Source of the DNA: Diacronema lutheri
Taxonomy: Eukaryota; Haptophyta; Pavlovophyceae; Pavlovales; Pavlovaceae
Reading direction: 5' to 3'
Assembly: GCA_019448385.1 (NCBI GenBank)
Contig: JAGTXO010000006.1
Location: 248,001 to 312,000 of the forward strand
Length of the DNA stretch: 64,000 nt
Shown: piece after piece, positions 23,895-33,327 of the stretch
Position numbering within the stretch: the stretch's first letter is position 1
Layout of the letters: every line of letters starts with the position of its first letter
Position numbers and translations under genes: made by a program
Notes under the pieces: generated by a model
Database searches by the model: none
What the model was told of the DNA's origin: nothing
The model's input: only the letters and a program-made list of their open reading frames with translations

Positions 23895-23990
23895 GCTGGA
23901 GCGCTGAATTTCAATTTCCCGCAATTATTTCCCTCCGCCGCCGCCGACCACCAGCCACGCCACGTGCGACGCGGCGGGCCGCTGCAGCGA

Positions 23991-24566
23991 TCAGCCGCCC
24001 GGCTTGAGCACCGCCTGCGCCCGTTCTCGGTTGGTCTTGCGCTTCGGCTTGATCGCCGTCATGAAGCGCTTGAACTCGACAAACGTAATCGCCGCTTCGA
24101 CGCCGTTCGCAGCTGCCTTTGGGAAGAACTCGCGTGTCTTCTTGAGCAGCTGGTCCTTGCCGAAGCGCGAGTAAAGAATCTCCATCAGCTCGTCCCGGCT
24201 GATCGTGCCGCCATTGTTGCTGTCGTGCATCAGGAACTCGACAAGCTGGAAGAGGCCGCGCGGCTCGAGCCCGGTGGTGTCGCTGATGCAGCGGTCAAAC
24301 ATGCTCACAAACTCTGGCCAGTCGACAAAGCCGTCGCAGTTCTCGTCCACCTCCCATATCATGTCTGCCGTCTCGCCCGGCTTGGCGCGGCAGCCGATGC
24401 GCAGCAGCGCCCGGTTGAGCTCCTTCTCGCCGATGAGCCCGTTGCTGTCCGAGTCGAGCATGGCGAAAACGCGCTTGAGGTTGGCCATCTCCTTCTGCTT
24501 CTGCCACTCCTCGCGGAGCGAAGCCACGTCCGCCGTCGTCTGCGGCGCCTGCTGCCTCGACGGCAT
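23991..24566 (-). CDS. Calmodulin-like EF-hand calcium-binding protein
   Basis: 191 residues in a single exon. EF-hand 1 has the loop DSDSNGLIGEKE, hand 2 DENCDGFVDWPE and hand 3 DSNNGGTISRDE, all with canonical Asp/Gly/Ile-Val/Glu spacing. A fourth, degenerate hand lies near residue 155 (AANGVEAAITFVEFKRFM). Hydrophobic Phe residues flank each loop, as in calmodulin and centrin. A basic tail (KPKRKTNRERAQAVLKPGG) ends the protein. It is probably a soluble calcium sensor. The small MULE copy is inserted 57 bp upstream of its start (66 bp to the element itself), between it and the divergent condensin gene. Confidence 0.9.
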   Translation of the reverse strand: MPSRQQAPQTTADVASLREEWQKQKEMANLKRVFAMLDSDSNGLIGEKELNRALLRIGCRAKPGETADMIWEVDENCDGFVDWPEFVSMFDRCISDTTGLEPRGLFQLVEFLMHDSNNGGTISRDELMEILYSRFGKDQLLKKTREFFPKAAANGVEAAITFVEFKRFMTAIKPKRKTNRERAQAVLKPGG

Positions 24567-24632
24567 GTGGCGCGCGCCACGGCCGCGCGAGCTGGGCGTG
24601 AAACAAGCAACGGGGGGAGAGGAAAAATAATA

Positions 24633-25234
24633 GGGAGTTCCGTACTTTTCGACGTTTCAAACTTCGCCTCCGTACTTTTAGACAATTCGTCGAAAAGTAC
24701 GGAGGCGCCGTCGAAAAGTACGGAGGCGCCGTCGAAAAGTACGGAGGCGCCGTACTTTTCGACGTGTCATTCCGTACTTTTCGACGCGCAGCTGAACTCA
24801 TTTAGCTCTCTGCTGCTTGAGCTCCGGGCAGCTCCTCTTGTTGTGCCCGGGCCTCCCGCACTGCTTGCAGCAGTTCTGCTTCCGCGCGTTCACTTCGCCA
24901 TGCGGCTGCTGCTGCGCGCCCATGCTTGTCTTGCGGCGCTTTTTGGGAACGTCTTCAGGCGAATCATCGTAGTCCTCCCAGCCCTCCTCGCCGCCGGCCG
25001 GAGGGGGCGCCGGCGCCGGCGAGCCGGCCACAGTAAAGCAGTGGCCGCACAGGTAGTCGCCGTCGCCCTCGCCGTTGCAGACCTTGTCGCAGAAGATGGC
25101 CGTGTGGATAGTTTTGGGTCCAGCGTCGAAAAGTACGGAGTCCGGGCGGAGTCCGGGCAAAAGTTTGCAAACACTTTGGAAGTGTCTAAAAGTACGGAGG
25201 CAAAGTTTGAAACGTCGAAAAGTACGGAACTCCC
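24633..25234 (-). mobile_element. 602 bp internally deleted MULE (non-autonomous copy)
   Basis: The ends are about 51 bp inverted repeats starting GGGAGTTCCGTACTTTTCGA, with one mismatch between them. A perfect 9 bp target duplication AAAATAATA flanks it (24624-24632 and 25235-25243), the size typical of Mutator-like elements. Inside, on the minus strand, it keeps the sequence next to the left end of the full-size copy, then jumps directly to the transposase 3' end with the zinc knuckle (CKQCGRPGHNKRSCPE). It therefore arose by internal deletion of an element like the one at 31986-36051, lying here in opposite orientation. Near 24690-24755 the word GTCGAAAAGTACGGAGGCGCC is repeated three times, presumably extra transposase-binding sites. 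Confidence 0.93.
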
Positions 25235-25338
25235 AAAATAATATGAAAATAATATCTGACAATTCTGCCCGTCATATTTTAAAAGGTGCGGCTGTCTGAT
25301 TTTGAACCTGCCGTTCCGGCCGAGCGCGCCGCACGACG

Positions 25339-27855
25339 ATGGCGACGAGCAGCGCCGTGGTGGCGGGCGAGGAGCAAAGCGCGCGCTTCCACCACCTGTT
25401 GCGCCCAATTCGCGACCTTGCGGACAGCTGGAACATTGACCTTGCCTCTGACCTCGCTACGTACGTCGACGAGCTGAGCGCGATCCAGATCTCTCTCGAC
25501 GGCGGCTCGACGACCGTCAACTTTGCCGAGGCGGCACTCCTCATCCAGGGCTCGGCGTGCGTGTACAGCAAGAAGGTGGAGTACCTGTACTCGCTCGTGT
25601 ACCAGACGCTCAACCGCGTCTCGGAGAAGGAGCGCGCCCCGCTGCAGACGGCGACTGTCGACGCGCGTGGCGTCGACCTCGACGCGCCGACGCCGCGGCT
25701 GCACGAGGTCGACTTCCTCACCCTCGATTTCTTGCAGGAGGGCGCCAACCTGCTGCTCAGCGAGGAGGACGCGCTCGGTTTGGACAACGAGGCCATCACG
25801 AGCAAGACGCCGATGCACGTGCTTGCGAGCGGCGAGCTCGGCGCCGGCTCGGGCGCGTTGCACATGCGCGGCGCGAGCATGCACGCGTCCGGCGTGCTGA
25901 TGCTGGACAACTGGGAGGGGGCGGATCCGGCGTCGGCGCGCATGCTTGACACGATGCTCGTCGGCATGGCGTCTGCGAGCGGCGCACGGCCGACGTGCAC
26001 GGCCGGCGCGCCGGCGCTCGGCGCGCCGGTCGGCGTAGGGCCGTCGCCTGCGATTGCTGGGCAGCTCGCGCTCACCTTCGACGCGGCCGTCGGCGCGGAC
26101 AGCGCGGACGCGGAGCGCGAGGACGAGTACGACGACGACGATGGCGGCGACTTTGGCGGCGCGCCCGATTTTGCCGACGACATGGACGACGGCCGCGAGG
26201 CGCGCGAAGGCGGCGTGCCGGTCGCCGGCGGCGGCCGCGACGGCGCGCCGCCGGCCGCCGTCGGCGCGTTCACTGTTGCGATCGCCGACGGCCAGCCTGT
26301 GCTCACGGCGCCGGCGGCATGCGCGCCGCTCGGCGGCGGCACCGCGCCGCTCGGCCCGTGGACGCCGCTCGACCCCAACGATGCGTCGGGCGCGGCTGAC
26401 CCGCGCCCGTTCCGCAAGGGCCGCACTTGGAAATTGCCGCCAAAATCGGCTGGCGCACTCGAGCCGCTGCGCGCGGGCGCCAAGCGCGACACGCACGGCC
26501 GGCCGGTGCACGTGGCGGCCGGTGGCAGTGTGTGCGGCGCACCGGCGGAGCCGTGCGCGCCCGCCGGCTCGAGCGCACCGGACTCGCCGGACGGCGGCGA
26601 TGCATGCGCGCTGCGCTCGCGCGTCGCGCTGCTCGCGGCGGACTTGCTCGCGCCGTCGGGGCTGGCGGCCGGCGCATGGTCGATCAAGGGACAGCCGGGC
26701 CTGCACGCGCACTTTGGGCCGAAGATGGAGGCGGAGAGCAGGCGCAGGGCCGCCGTGCGCAAGGCGGCGCGCGACGCCCTCGCGACGCATGCGCACGTGC
26801 CGCCCGCGGCCGAGGCGGAGGCGGATGCCGACCTTGACGTCGACGCCGATGCCGATTTGGCGGCGGACGGCGCGTTCCTCGCACTGGCCGACGGTGCGCA
26901 CGACGCGCACGGCGAGGGCGACGACGCCGACGCCGAGCTCGACGGCCTGGACGGCGGCGCGGCCTTTGGCGACGACGACGACGACGACGACAGCGGCGGT
27001 GGCGCCGTCGACTTTGCGCCCTCTGCGCGGGAAGACCCCGTCACGGACGTGCGCGCGCGCGCCGATGCGCCGCTCTGCCCAGCGCACGCGCGCGCGCACG
27101 GAGCTCGCGTGCGCGCCACTGGTGGCCCCGCTCTCCGCGCCGCGCCCACCCGCCCCCTTTTGCCCCTTTTGCGTACACGCAGGCGGCACCGCCCTCGCGT
27201 CCAAGGTCGGTCGGCGCGCGCGAGCGCGATCTGACACTGAGCGGTTACCACTTGCGGCTGCTGAACGATGAGATGGAGCGCGCGCACGAGGACGACGGTT
27301 CGCTCGCGCTGCACGCGCGCGTGAGCGCGTGGGAGGCGCGGCTGCTGCCGCTTCTCGAGGCACAGGAGAGGCGCCGGCAGTTTGACATTGCGCACTACAC
27401 CTCACGCCTCCTCGCACAGCTCCCGGACGCGCCAAGAGCCGACGCGAGTGCGTGCGCGGCGCGGCCCGTGCCGAGCGAAGGCGGCTGCGCGCGCGCGATG
27501 CCGTTTGCGACGCTCATGGCAGGCGCGGAGCGCTTCGAGGTGTGCCGCATGTTCCTCGCCGCGCTACAGCTCGCCAACAACCGCAACGTCGACATCGTCG
27601 TGCCCGCGTGCGCGCGCGCGCGCGCGCCCCGACTCCCCCCCCCCCCCCGCCCACCCCATCCCCCTTGTAGACACGATTGCGCGCGTGCGACTGCGCCCGT
27701 CCTCCGCACCGCGCCGCACCTGGCCGTCTCACCGCACCTCCACGTATGCGTCGTGCATGGCGCCCGCCGTGCCACGTGCTCGCACCCGCAGCGACGGCTG
27801 TGCAAACGGGCTCGGGTTGCAGCTGCTCACGCGCGAGCCCGTCTTCGCGCCATGA
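25339..27855 (+). CDS. NCAPH2: Condensin-2 complex subunit H2 (kleisin-beta)
   Basis: The kleisin bridges SMC2 and SMC4 in condensin II and works in the nucleus in chromosome compaction. Exons 25339-27048, 27183-27607 and 27792-27855 encode 732 residues. The N-terminal domain is diagnostic: HHLLRPIRDLADSWNIDLAS, VNFAEAALLIQGSACVYSKK and VEYLYSLVYQTLNRVSEKE. The C-terminal domain has HARVSAWEARLLPLLEAQE, RRQFDIAHYTSRLLAQL and RFEVCRMFLAALQLANNRNV, ending in GLQLLTREPVFAP. The middle is acidic and low-complexity. Introns (134 and 184 bases) start GTGCGC and end GCAG; the second contains a C14 run. Both joins were chosen to keep the conserved C-terminus in frame (phases 0 and 2). Confidence 0.92.
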
Positions 27856-28212
27856 GGTGCATCTTCTGAGTTCCAAGGCATTGGCAGTCTGAGTCTCCTG
27901 TCAACGTCTCTGATCTCTCTGCCGCCAGCGAGGCCCATGCGCGGCAAGGGTGGGCTGGCCTTCGCCAAAAGAACCCGAGACCCTCCTGTCCGCCGACGAA
28001 AGGCTGCGCCCTCTTGGCGAAATGCGCGATCTGCCGCGCCACCTGGCACCACGCCAGGTGGAACGCGCGACTCGCGGCATGGCGCCCGCTGCTCGCGCCC
28101 TGCGCTGCTGCGCTGCTGCGGGCGGGCGGCGCGGGCTCGGCGCGCGCGCGGCGCGCAGCCCGAGCCGTCGCGCGCGCCTCAGGTCTGGCTGCCCATTCAG
28201 GTGACTGCCGAG
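27856..28212. other. 357 bp convergent spacer with a small hairpin
   Basis: This lies between the stop of the condensin gene and the stop of the LRR gene. A 9 bp inverted repeat with a 5-base loop lies at 28039-28061 (CCACCTGGC / GCCAGGTGG). No gene is supported. Confidence 0.6.
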
Positions 28213-30304
28213 TCAGAAGATGGCGGAGAGCGTGATTGGTCGGCTCTCGCGCAGGTGGAGCTCGACGCCGTGCTCGCGCGCAAATTCCTCGAGCGCGCGG
28301 TTCAGCTTGCTCCCCCACACATTGCCCGCGAGATTCGCGCTCCGCACGGGCGCGCAGCCTCGGACGGCCGCGGCGCTTCGCGGCGAGCGTTCGTCGCGCC
28401 TCGCGGCGTTCAGCTTGTTGTGCAGGGCGCAGAGGAGGCACTCGCCGCCTGCGCGCGCAACACGGCGCGAGAAGCGCGAGCACGGTACGCCGTGAGAAGC
28501 GCGCGCGCGCGGGGTGGCCGCACGCGCACGTGGCGGCGCGCAGGCGCACGCCCGTCACCCCGTGGCCGCCCGTCACCCCGTGGCCGCCCGTCACCCCGTG
28601 GCCGCCCGTCACCCCGTGGCCGCCCGTCACCCCGTGGCCGCCCGTCACCCCGTGGCCGCCCGTCACCCCGTGGCCGCCACGGTACGTCGGACGCGAGCGC
28701 GCGCCGCCAGAGGCGTGGCATGGCGCGGCGCGGCGTGGCGCACCTATCTCATTGATGCCGTTGTACGCGAGCGCGATCGACTCGAGGCGCGGCGCGTTCA
28801 AGCCGAGCCAGCCGGCGATGGCGACGCCGCCCGCTTCGTACAGAAAGTTTGCACTCAGGTCGAGGGTTGAGAGCGCAGCGCACTGACGCAACGCGGGGAG
28901 AAGCGCCGCGAGGCCCTGCTCGCCGAGCAGGCAGTTGGCCAGCTTGAGCGAGCGCAGCCCCGTGCTCGAGCACGTGAGCGCGCGGCACGCCCTGAGCGAC
29001 GCTGACAGCGCCAGCGCGCCGGCAGTGCACAATTGGTTGCGCGACAGGTCGAGTTCGCATAGCGCGGGGCCTGCGCGCCGGCGGAGGCGGAGATGCGGCG
29101 TATCGCCGAGCGGCTCGAGCGCCTGCTCGTCCGCGTCGCCGCTCCCCGCCGGCGAGCGCAACGCCCGACGCGGCGAGCGGGCGGCAGGCGCGCAGCGCGA
29201 CGCGCGCACGCGCGAGAACGGAGCAAGAAGCGCACGCAGCCCTCCTGGCTCGATCATCGAGCTCGCGAGGTTGCGCGACGTGCAGATCGCGTTATCGGAG
29301 AGGTCGAGCGTGCTCAGCTCGAGCCCGTCGCTTGCCGTGCCCAGCCACTCGCCCAGCTGCTTGGCCTGCTCAGCCGTGAGACCGTTGCCGCCGAGGCTGA
29401 GAAAGCTCACACTAGACGCATCGCGAGCTGCTCGGAGGGGGCGTGCGGCGCGCGTTGAGCGACGCGCGGCGCGCGTTGAGCGACACGCGCGCGCGGAGCG
29501 AGCGCAAGCGCGCGCGCTCGAAGCGCACGCTGCGCGCTTTTGACGATCATCGTGCGACGCCCGACCGGCCGCCCGTCGTGGCGCGCGCGGCGGGCAGTGG
29601 AAGGGGAACGTGCCGGCGAAGGACGAGGGGAGGGGAAGGTGAGGTGTGTACACCGCGTGCGCGCGCGCACCAATGATCGCGTCCAGCATCCCCGCGCCGT
29701 GCGCGAGGCAGCCCGCGAGGACGAGGTGCTGCGCCGCGGGGAAGAGGTTGAGGAGCGCGTGCGCGCGGTCGGCCGTAAGCCGCCGCCTCACAGGCCTGAG
29801 GCACACGGCGGGCACGAAGAGCATGCAGGCGCGGAACTTGCGCGAGACGAGGCGCAGGTAGAGGAGGTGCCGAGTGTCGAAGAACATCAGGACCTTGATC
29901 GCGAGCAGCTCGTCGGGGAGCACGTCCAGCCAGCAGCGGCGCGCGCTCGCCGCGCGCATGAGCGCCCCGCGCGAGCGCGCACGCTTGCTCGCGGCCGGCG
30001 GCGACGCGTCGCGCACGGGCGAGCGCGTGGCTGAGCGGCGCTTGACCGCAGGTCGCTTCTCCGTCGACATGGCCGAGAGCACGCTGTCACGCCTCGCCGC
30101 CGAAGCGACCGACACGCGCTGCGTATCGGCGTCTGGCGCGGCGCGCGCGCGCGGCCGCGGCGCGCTCGCCGCGCGCCGCGCCGGCACGGCATGTGGCGCG
30201 CGCGGCGCTGCAACGGCACTGGCGCGACGCCGCGCTTGCCGAGGCAGCGTCTCGAGCGCGTCTGCCGGCTCGCCCGCCGCGATCGCCCCCGCGCGTGTGC
30301 GCAT
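28213..30304 (-). CDS. F-box-like leucine-rich-repeat (RNI type) protein, several exons
   Basis: Start at the ATG at 30304 or the internal 30070 (MSTEKRPAVKRR). Basic Ser/Arg-rich N-terminus, then an F-box-like stretch (WLDVLPDELLAIKVLMFFDT, LLYLRLVSRKFRACM). LRR blocks follow in separate exons: VSFLSLGGNGLTAEQAKQLG, LELSTLDLSDNAICTSRNLA, ALCELDLSRNQLCTAGALAL, LRSLKLANCLLGEQGLAALL and LSTLDLSANFLYEAGGVAIA with SIALAYNGINEIGA. The last exon ends NVWGSKLNRALEEFAREHGV with ELHLRESRPITLSAIF and stops at 28213. At least three introns are implied, near 29420-29660, 29070-29230 and 28450-28745, but the exact borders were not all fixed. The last intron holds an 18 bp x 7 array. F-box proteins recruit substrates to SCF ubiquitin ligases. 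Confidence 0.75.
28551..28676. repeat. 18 bp tandem repeat, 7 copies, inside an intron of the LRR gene
   Basis: Seven exact copies of CCCGTCACCCCGTGGCCG follow one another. The unit length is a multiple of three, so it creates false open frames on both strands. Copy identity is perfect, implying recent expansion. Confidence 0.95.
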
Positions 30305-30426
30305 CCCTCGCCGTCGCCTACCGCCGTCTCACAACCGTGGGGAGTTTGGCGCGAAAGTAGGGGCGGGCAATCCGCTTTGAAAATTGAAAATGCGTCCGCG
30401 CAAGCAGGCCGGGCGTCGGTGACGCG

Positions 30427-31260
30427 ATGCAGCTGTCGTGCGCGGTGCCGCACGTCGCGCAGCGCTTCAGTTGGGACTGCGGCCTCGCGTGCGTCGAGAT
30501 GGTGCTTCGCGCGCTCGGCGACGAGACGAGCCCCGCCAAGCTCCACGCGCAGGCGGGGACGGCGAGCGTGTGGACCATCGACCTCGCGTTCCTCCTCGCG
30601 GCGCACTGCGTGCCGTGCACGTACCGCACGTCGCAGCTCGGGTGCAACCCGAACTTCGCGCGAGAGGGCTTCTATGCGGAGCGGCTGCGTGACGACCGCG
30701 AGCGCGTCGAGCGTCTCTTCTCGCGCGCGCTCGCGAGCGGCACGCCGTGCGTCGAGCACCGCGCTGTCTCGCGCGACGAGCTCTGCCTCCACCTCGGCGG
30801 CGGGAGCGCTGTCGCGATCGTGCTCGTCGACAGGCAGCGCCTCTGCGGCACGGAGGATGGCGCGGCCGAGCGGGGCAACGCGCACGCCTCCGAGGGCGCC
30901 CACGCCGCGGGCGACAGGCCGGCGGGCGCGGCCGCCGCGACAGGCCGGCTGCTCGTGCAGACGCTCGGCACTCTCGTCCCGTCCGCGCTCCGGCCGTCGA
31001 GCGGCGCACAGCCGGCCAGCGACGCGCCACGGCTGGCAGCTGGCGGCGTCGGCGGCTTCACCGGCCATTACCTCGTGCTCGTCGGCGTCAGCACCGACTC
31101 GCCCGCGTACCTCGCGCTCGACCCTGCGCGCGAGCGCGGCCCTGTTGCGGTGCCGTTTGCCGAGCTCGACCGCGCGCGCGGCGCGTTCGGCACGGACGAT
31201 GACGTGCTGCTCGTCTGCGACGAGCGGCTGCCCAAGCAAATCGTGACGCAATCGCCATGA
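30427..31260 (+). CDS. GUCD1-like (guanylyl cyclase domain-containing 1) cysteine-peptidase-fold protein
   Basis: 277 residues in a single exon. The start VPHVAQRFSWDCGLACVEMV is the hallmark of the GUCD1/plant GC1 family. It is followed by TASVWTIDLAFLLAAHCVPC, TYRTSQLGCNPNFAREGFY and, later, GFTGHYLVLVGVSTDSPAYL with ALDPA. The Cys in WDCGLAC and the His in GHYLVL suggest a C39/papain-like catalytic pair, an inference from the fold. The family was once described as guanylyl cyclase, but that activity is doubtful. An Ala/Gly-rich insert of about 50 residues lies in the middle. It is divergent from the LRR gene and converges with MRM2 (28 bp between stops). Confidence 0.85.
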   Translation: MQLSCAVPHVAQRFSWDCGLACVEMVLRALGDETSPAKLHAQAGTASVWTIDLAFLLAAHCVPCTYRTSQLGCNPNFAREGFYAERLRDDRERVERLFSRALASGTPCVEHRAVSRDELCLHLGGGSAVAIVLVDRQRLCGTEDGAAERGNAHASEGAHAAGDRPAGAAAATGRLLVQTLGTLVPSALRPSSGAQPASDAPRLAAGGVGGFTGHYLVLVGVSTDSPAYLALDPARERGPVAVPFAELDRARGAFGTDDDVLLVCDERLPKQIVTQSP

Positions 31261-31288
31261 CCGGAATCCCCCACCACCCTCTCAATTC

Positions 31289-31969
31289 TCATATCAATTC
31301 CGACGGCTTGAAGCCGAGGGCCGCCACGTACACCTCGCGCGACTCTTTGCGCGAGCTTGCGGGCTTGAGCATGCGCACCTTGTCAAAGCGGAGCAGCATG
31401 GACGCGCGCAGCGCTTGCTCGTGCCCGCCCATGAACACCTTCGAGAGCAGCGTTCCGCCTGGGAGCAGGACAGCGGTGGCGATCTCGAGGCCAACCTCGC
31501 ACAGCGCGACCGAGCGCAGGTGGTCGACGGCGGCCACGCCGCTCGTGTTCGGCGCCATGTCGTTGAGCACGACGTGCGCGCCGCCGCCGCCAAGAGAGCG
31601 CACGATTCGGCCGACCGCGTCAGGCGCGGCCACGTCCATCTGCAGCACGGCGACGCCGTCGAGGGGCTCAATCGGGAGCAAGTCGGCCGCGATGATGCGC
31701 CCCGCACCGCCGATCCGCCCGGCGGCGACTTGCGCCCAGCTGCCTGGGCTCGCGCCGAGGTCGACGACCACCTGGCCTGGTCGGAAGAGCGCAAGTGCAC
31801 GGTCCATCTCCTCGAGCTTGAGCGCGGCGCGGCTGCGGAGACCGCGCCGGCGCGCCTCGGCGACCACCGGGTCGGCCGCCTGTCGCTTGAGCCACGACGC
31901 GCTCGAGCGCTGACGCCGCTGGCCCCCGCGCACCACCGCGCGGAGCGCGCCCAGCGCACCCCCGGCCAT
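31289..31969 (-). CDS. FtsJ/RrmJ-type 2'-O-ribose rRNA methyltransferase (MRM2-like)
   Basis: 226 residues. The catalytic K-D-K-E tetrad is visible: RSRAALKLEEMD (Lys about 50), DMAPNTSG (Asp), LSKVFMG (Lys) and RKESREVYVAALGF (Glu). SAM motif I reads VVDLGASPGSWAQVAAGRI. In bacteria this enzyme methylates U2552 of 23S rRNA; mitochondrial MRM2 acts on the same site. The basic, acid-free N-terminus (ALGALRAVVRGGQRRQRSSA) suits import into mitochondria or plastid. The full-size MULE is inserted 16 bp upstream of its ATG (7 bp to the target duplication), so its original promoter has been pushed about 4 kb away. Confidence 0.93.
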   Translation of the reverse strand: MAGGALGALRAVVRGGQRRQRSSASWLKRQAADPVVAEARRRGLRSRAALKLEEMDRALALFRPGQVVVDLGASPGSWAQVAAGRIGGAGRIIAADLLPIEPLDGVAVLQMDVAAPDAVGRIVRSLGGGGAHVVLNDMAPNTSGVAAVDHLRSVALCEVGLEIATAVLLPGGTLLSKVFMGGHEQALRASMLLRFDKVRMLKPASSRKESREVYVAALGFKPSELI

Positions 31970-32033
31970 TTTTGATTAGTATTTTGGGAGTTCCGTACTT
32001 TTCGACGTTTCAAACTTTGCCTCCGTACTTTTG

Positions 32034-32768
32034 CCTTCTCTACGACGAAACCTTCGCTTGCGACGGCTGCGCCCTCGCGCTCTGATGGCCGCGCTCCGCG
32101 CGCCCCGCCGCCCCTGCCCATCGACTGCGCCGGCACCGCGAACAACGTACTTTTCGCCCCGGTCGGTGGGTTTGGGGGTGGCGGGGCGCGCGCGCACGGC
32201 CGCACGAGCGACGGCGGCGTGGCCTTCTCTACGACGAAACCTTCGCTTGCGACGGCTGCGCCCTCGCGCTCTGATGGCCGCGTTCCGCGCGCCCCGCCGC
32301 CCCTGCCCATCGACTGCGCCGGCACCGCGAACAACGTACTTTTCGCCCCGGTCGGTGGGTTTGGAGGTGGCGGGGCGCGCGCGCACGGCCGCACGAGCGA
32401 CGGCGGCGTGGCCTTCTCTACGACGAAACCTTCGCTTGCGACGGCTGCGCCCTCGCGCTCTGATGGCCGCGTTCCGCGCGCCCCGCCGCCCCTGCCCATC
32501 GACTGCGCCGGCACCGCGAACAACGTACTTTTCGCCCCGGTCGGTGGGTTTGGAGGTGGCGGGGCGCGCGCGCACGGCCGCACGAGCGACGGCGGCGTGG
32601 CCTTCTCTACGACGAAACCTTCGCTTGCGACGGCTGCGCCCTCGCGCTCTGCTGGCCGCGCTCCGCGCGCCCCGCCGCCCCTGCCCATCGACTGCGCCGG
32701 CACCGCGAACAACGTACTTTTCGCCCCGGTCGGTGGGTTTGGGGGTGGCGGGGCGCGCGTGCGCGGCC
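32034..32768. repeat. 189 bp tandem array, nearly 4 copies, inside the MULE
   Basis: Units start at 32034, 32223, 32412 and 32601; the last departs from the consensus near 32760. The period is exactly 189 (63 codons), so all six frames stay open and no coding frame can be chosen. Each unit contains AACGTACTTTTCG, which matches the core of the element's terminal repeat. A unique GC-rich segment of about 370 bp follows to 33143. Origin is unknown; neither a start codon nor a recognised domain supports a gene. Confidence 0.93.
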
Positions 32769-33327
32769 ACGCGGCCAGCATCGCGGCGCTTGCCACGCTG
32801 GCGGCGGGTGGCGGTGCGCTTCGCCGCGGCGACAGGGGGCTGCGACGCGGCGGGGAGGGCGGCGGCTCGCTGGCGGCGGGCGTCGCGCTCTGCAGCGGCG
32901 GCGGGCGGCTTGGCGACGTGGCAGGCGGCGGCTCGGGGGTGGCGGTCGTCGCCGACGATCTTCGGGCCTCGGCGTGCGCGTGCGCGTCGGCCGGTGGTGT
33001 GATTGACGGCAGCCACCGGTGCGGCGGCGCGCGGGCGGCGGCGCGCGGTGGCTAGGCGCGTGTGGGCCTTTGGGCCTGCTCCGCCTGGCGCCTCGCTGCG
33101 CACTTCCTGACCCCATCTGTTGACCCGTCGGAAAGCGTCGTTAGTACTTTTAGACACTTCCAAAGTGTTTGCAAACTTTTGCCCGGACTCCGCCCGGACT
33201 CCGTACTTTTCGACGCTGGACCCAAAACTTCGTGCGGGAGCGCGCGAGTCTGTCAAGTGGGCCTGACCACGCCCTCAAGGCAGCGCAATTCCGGCTTGCT
33301 GGCGACCCTGAGAAGCGGGTGCAGCGG

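Noticed and set aside
28551-28676. CRISPR-like array
   Set aside because: Head-to-tail 18 bp copies without unique spacers, inside a eukaryotic intron.
31976-33256. Long repeat-containing ORFs on both strands over the MULE array
   Set aside because: The 189 bp period is a multiple of three, so all frames stay open; there is no ATG in the best plus frame and no recognised domain.
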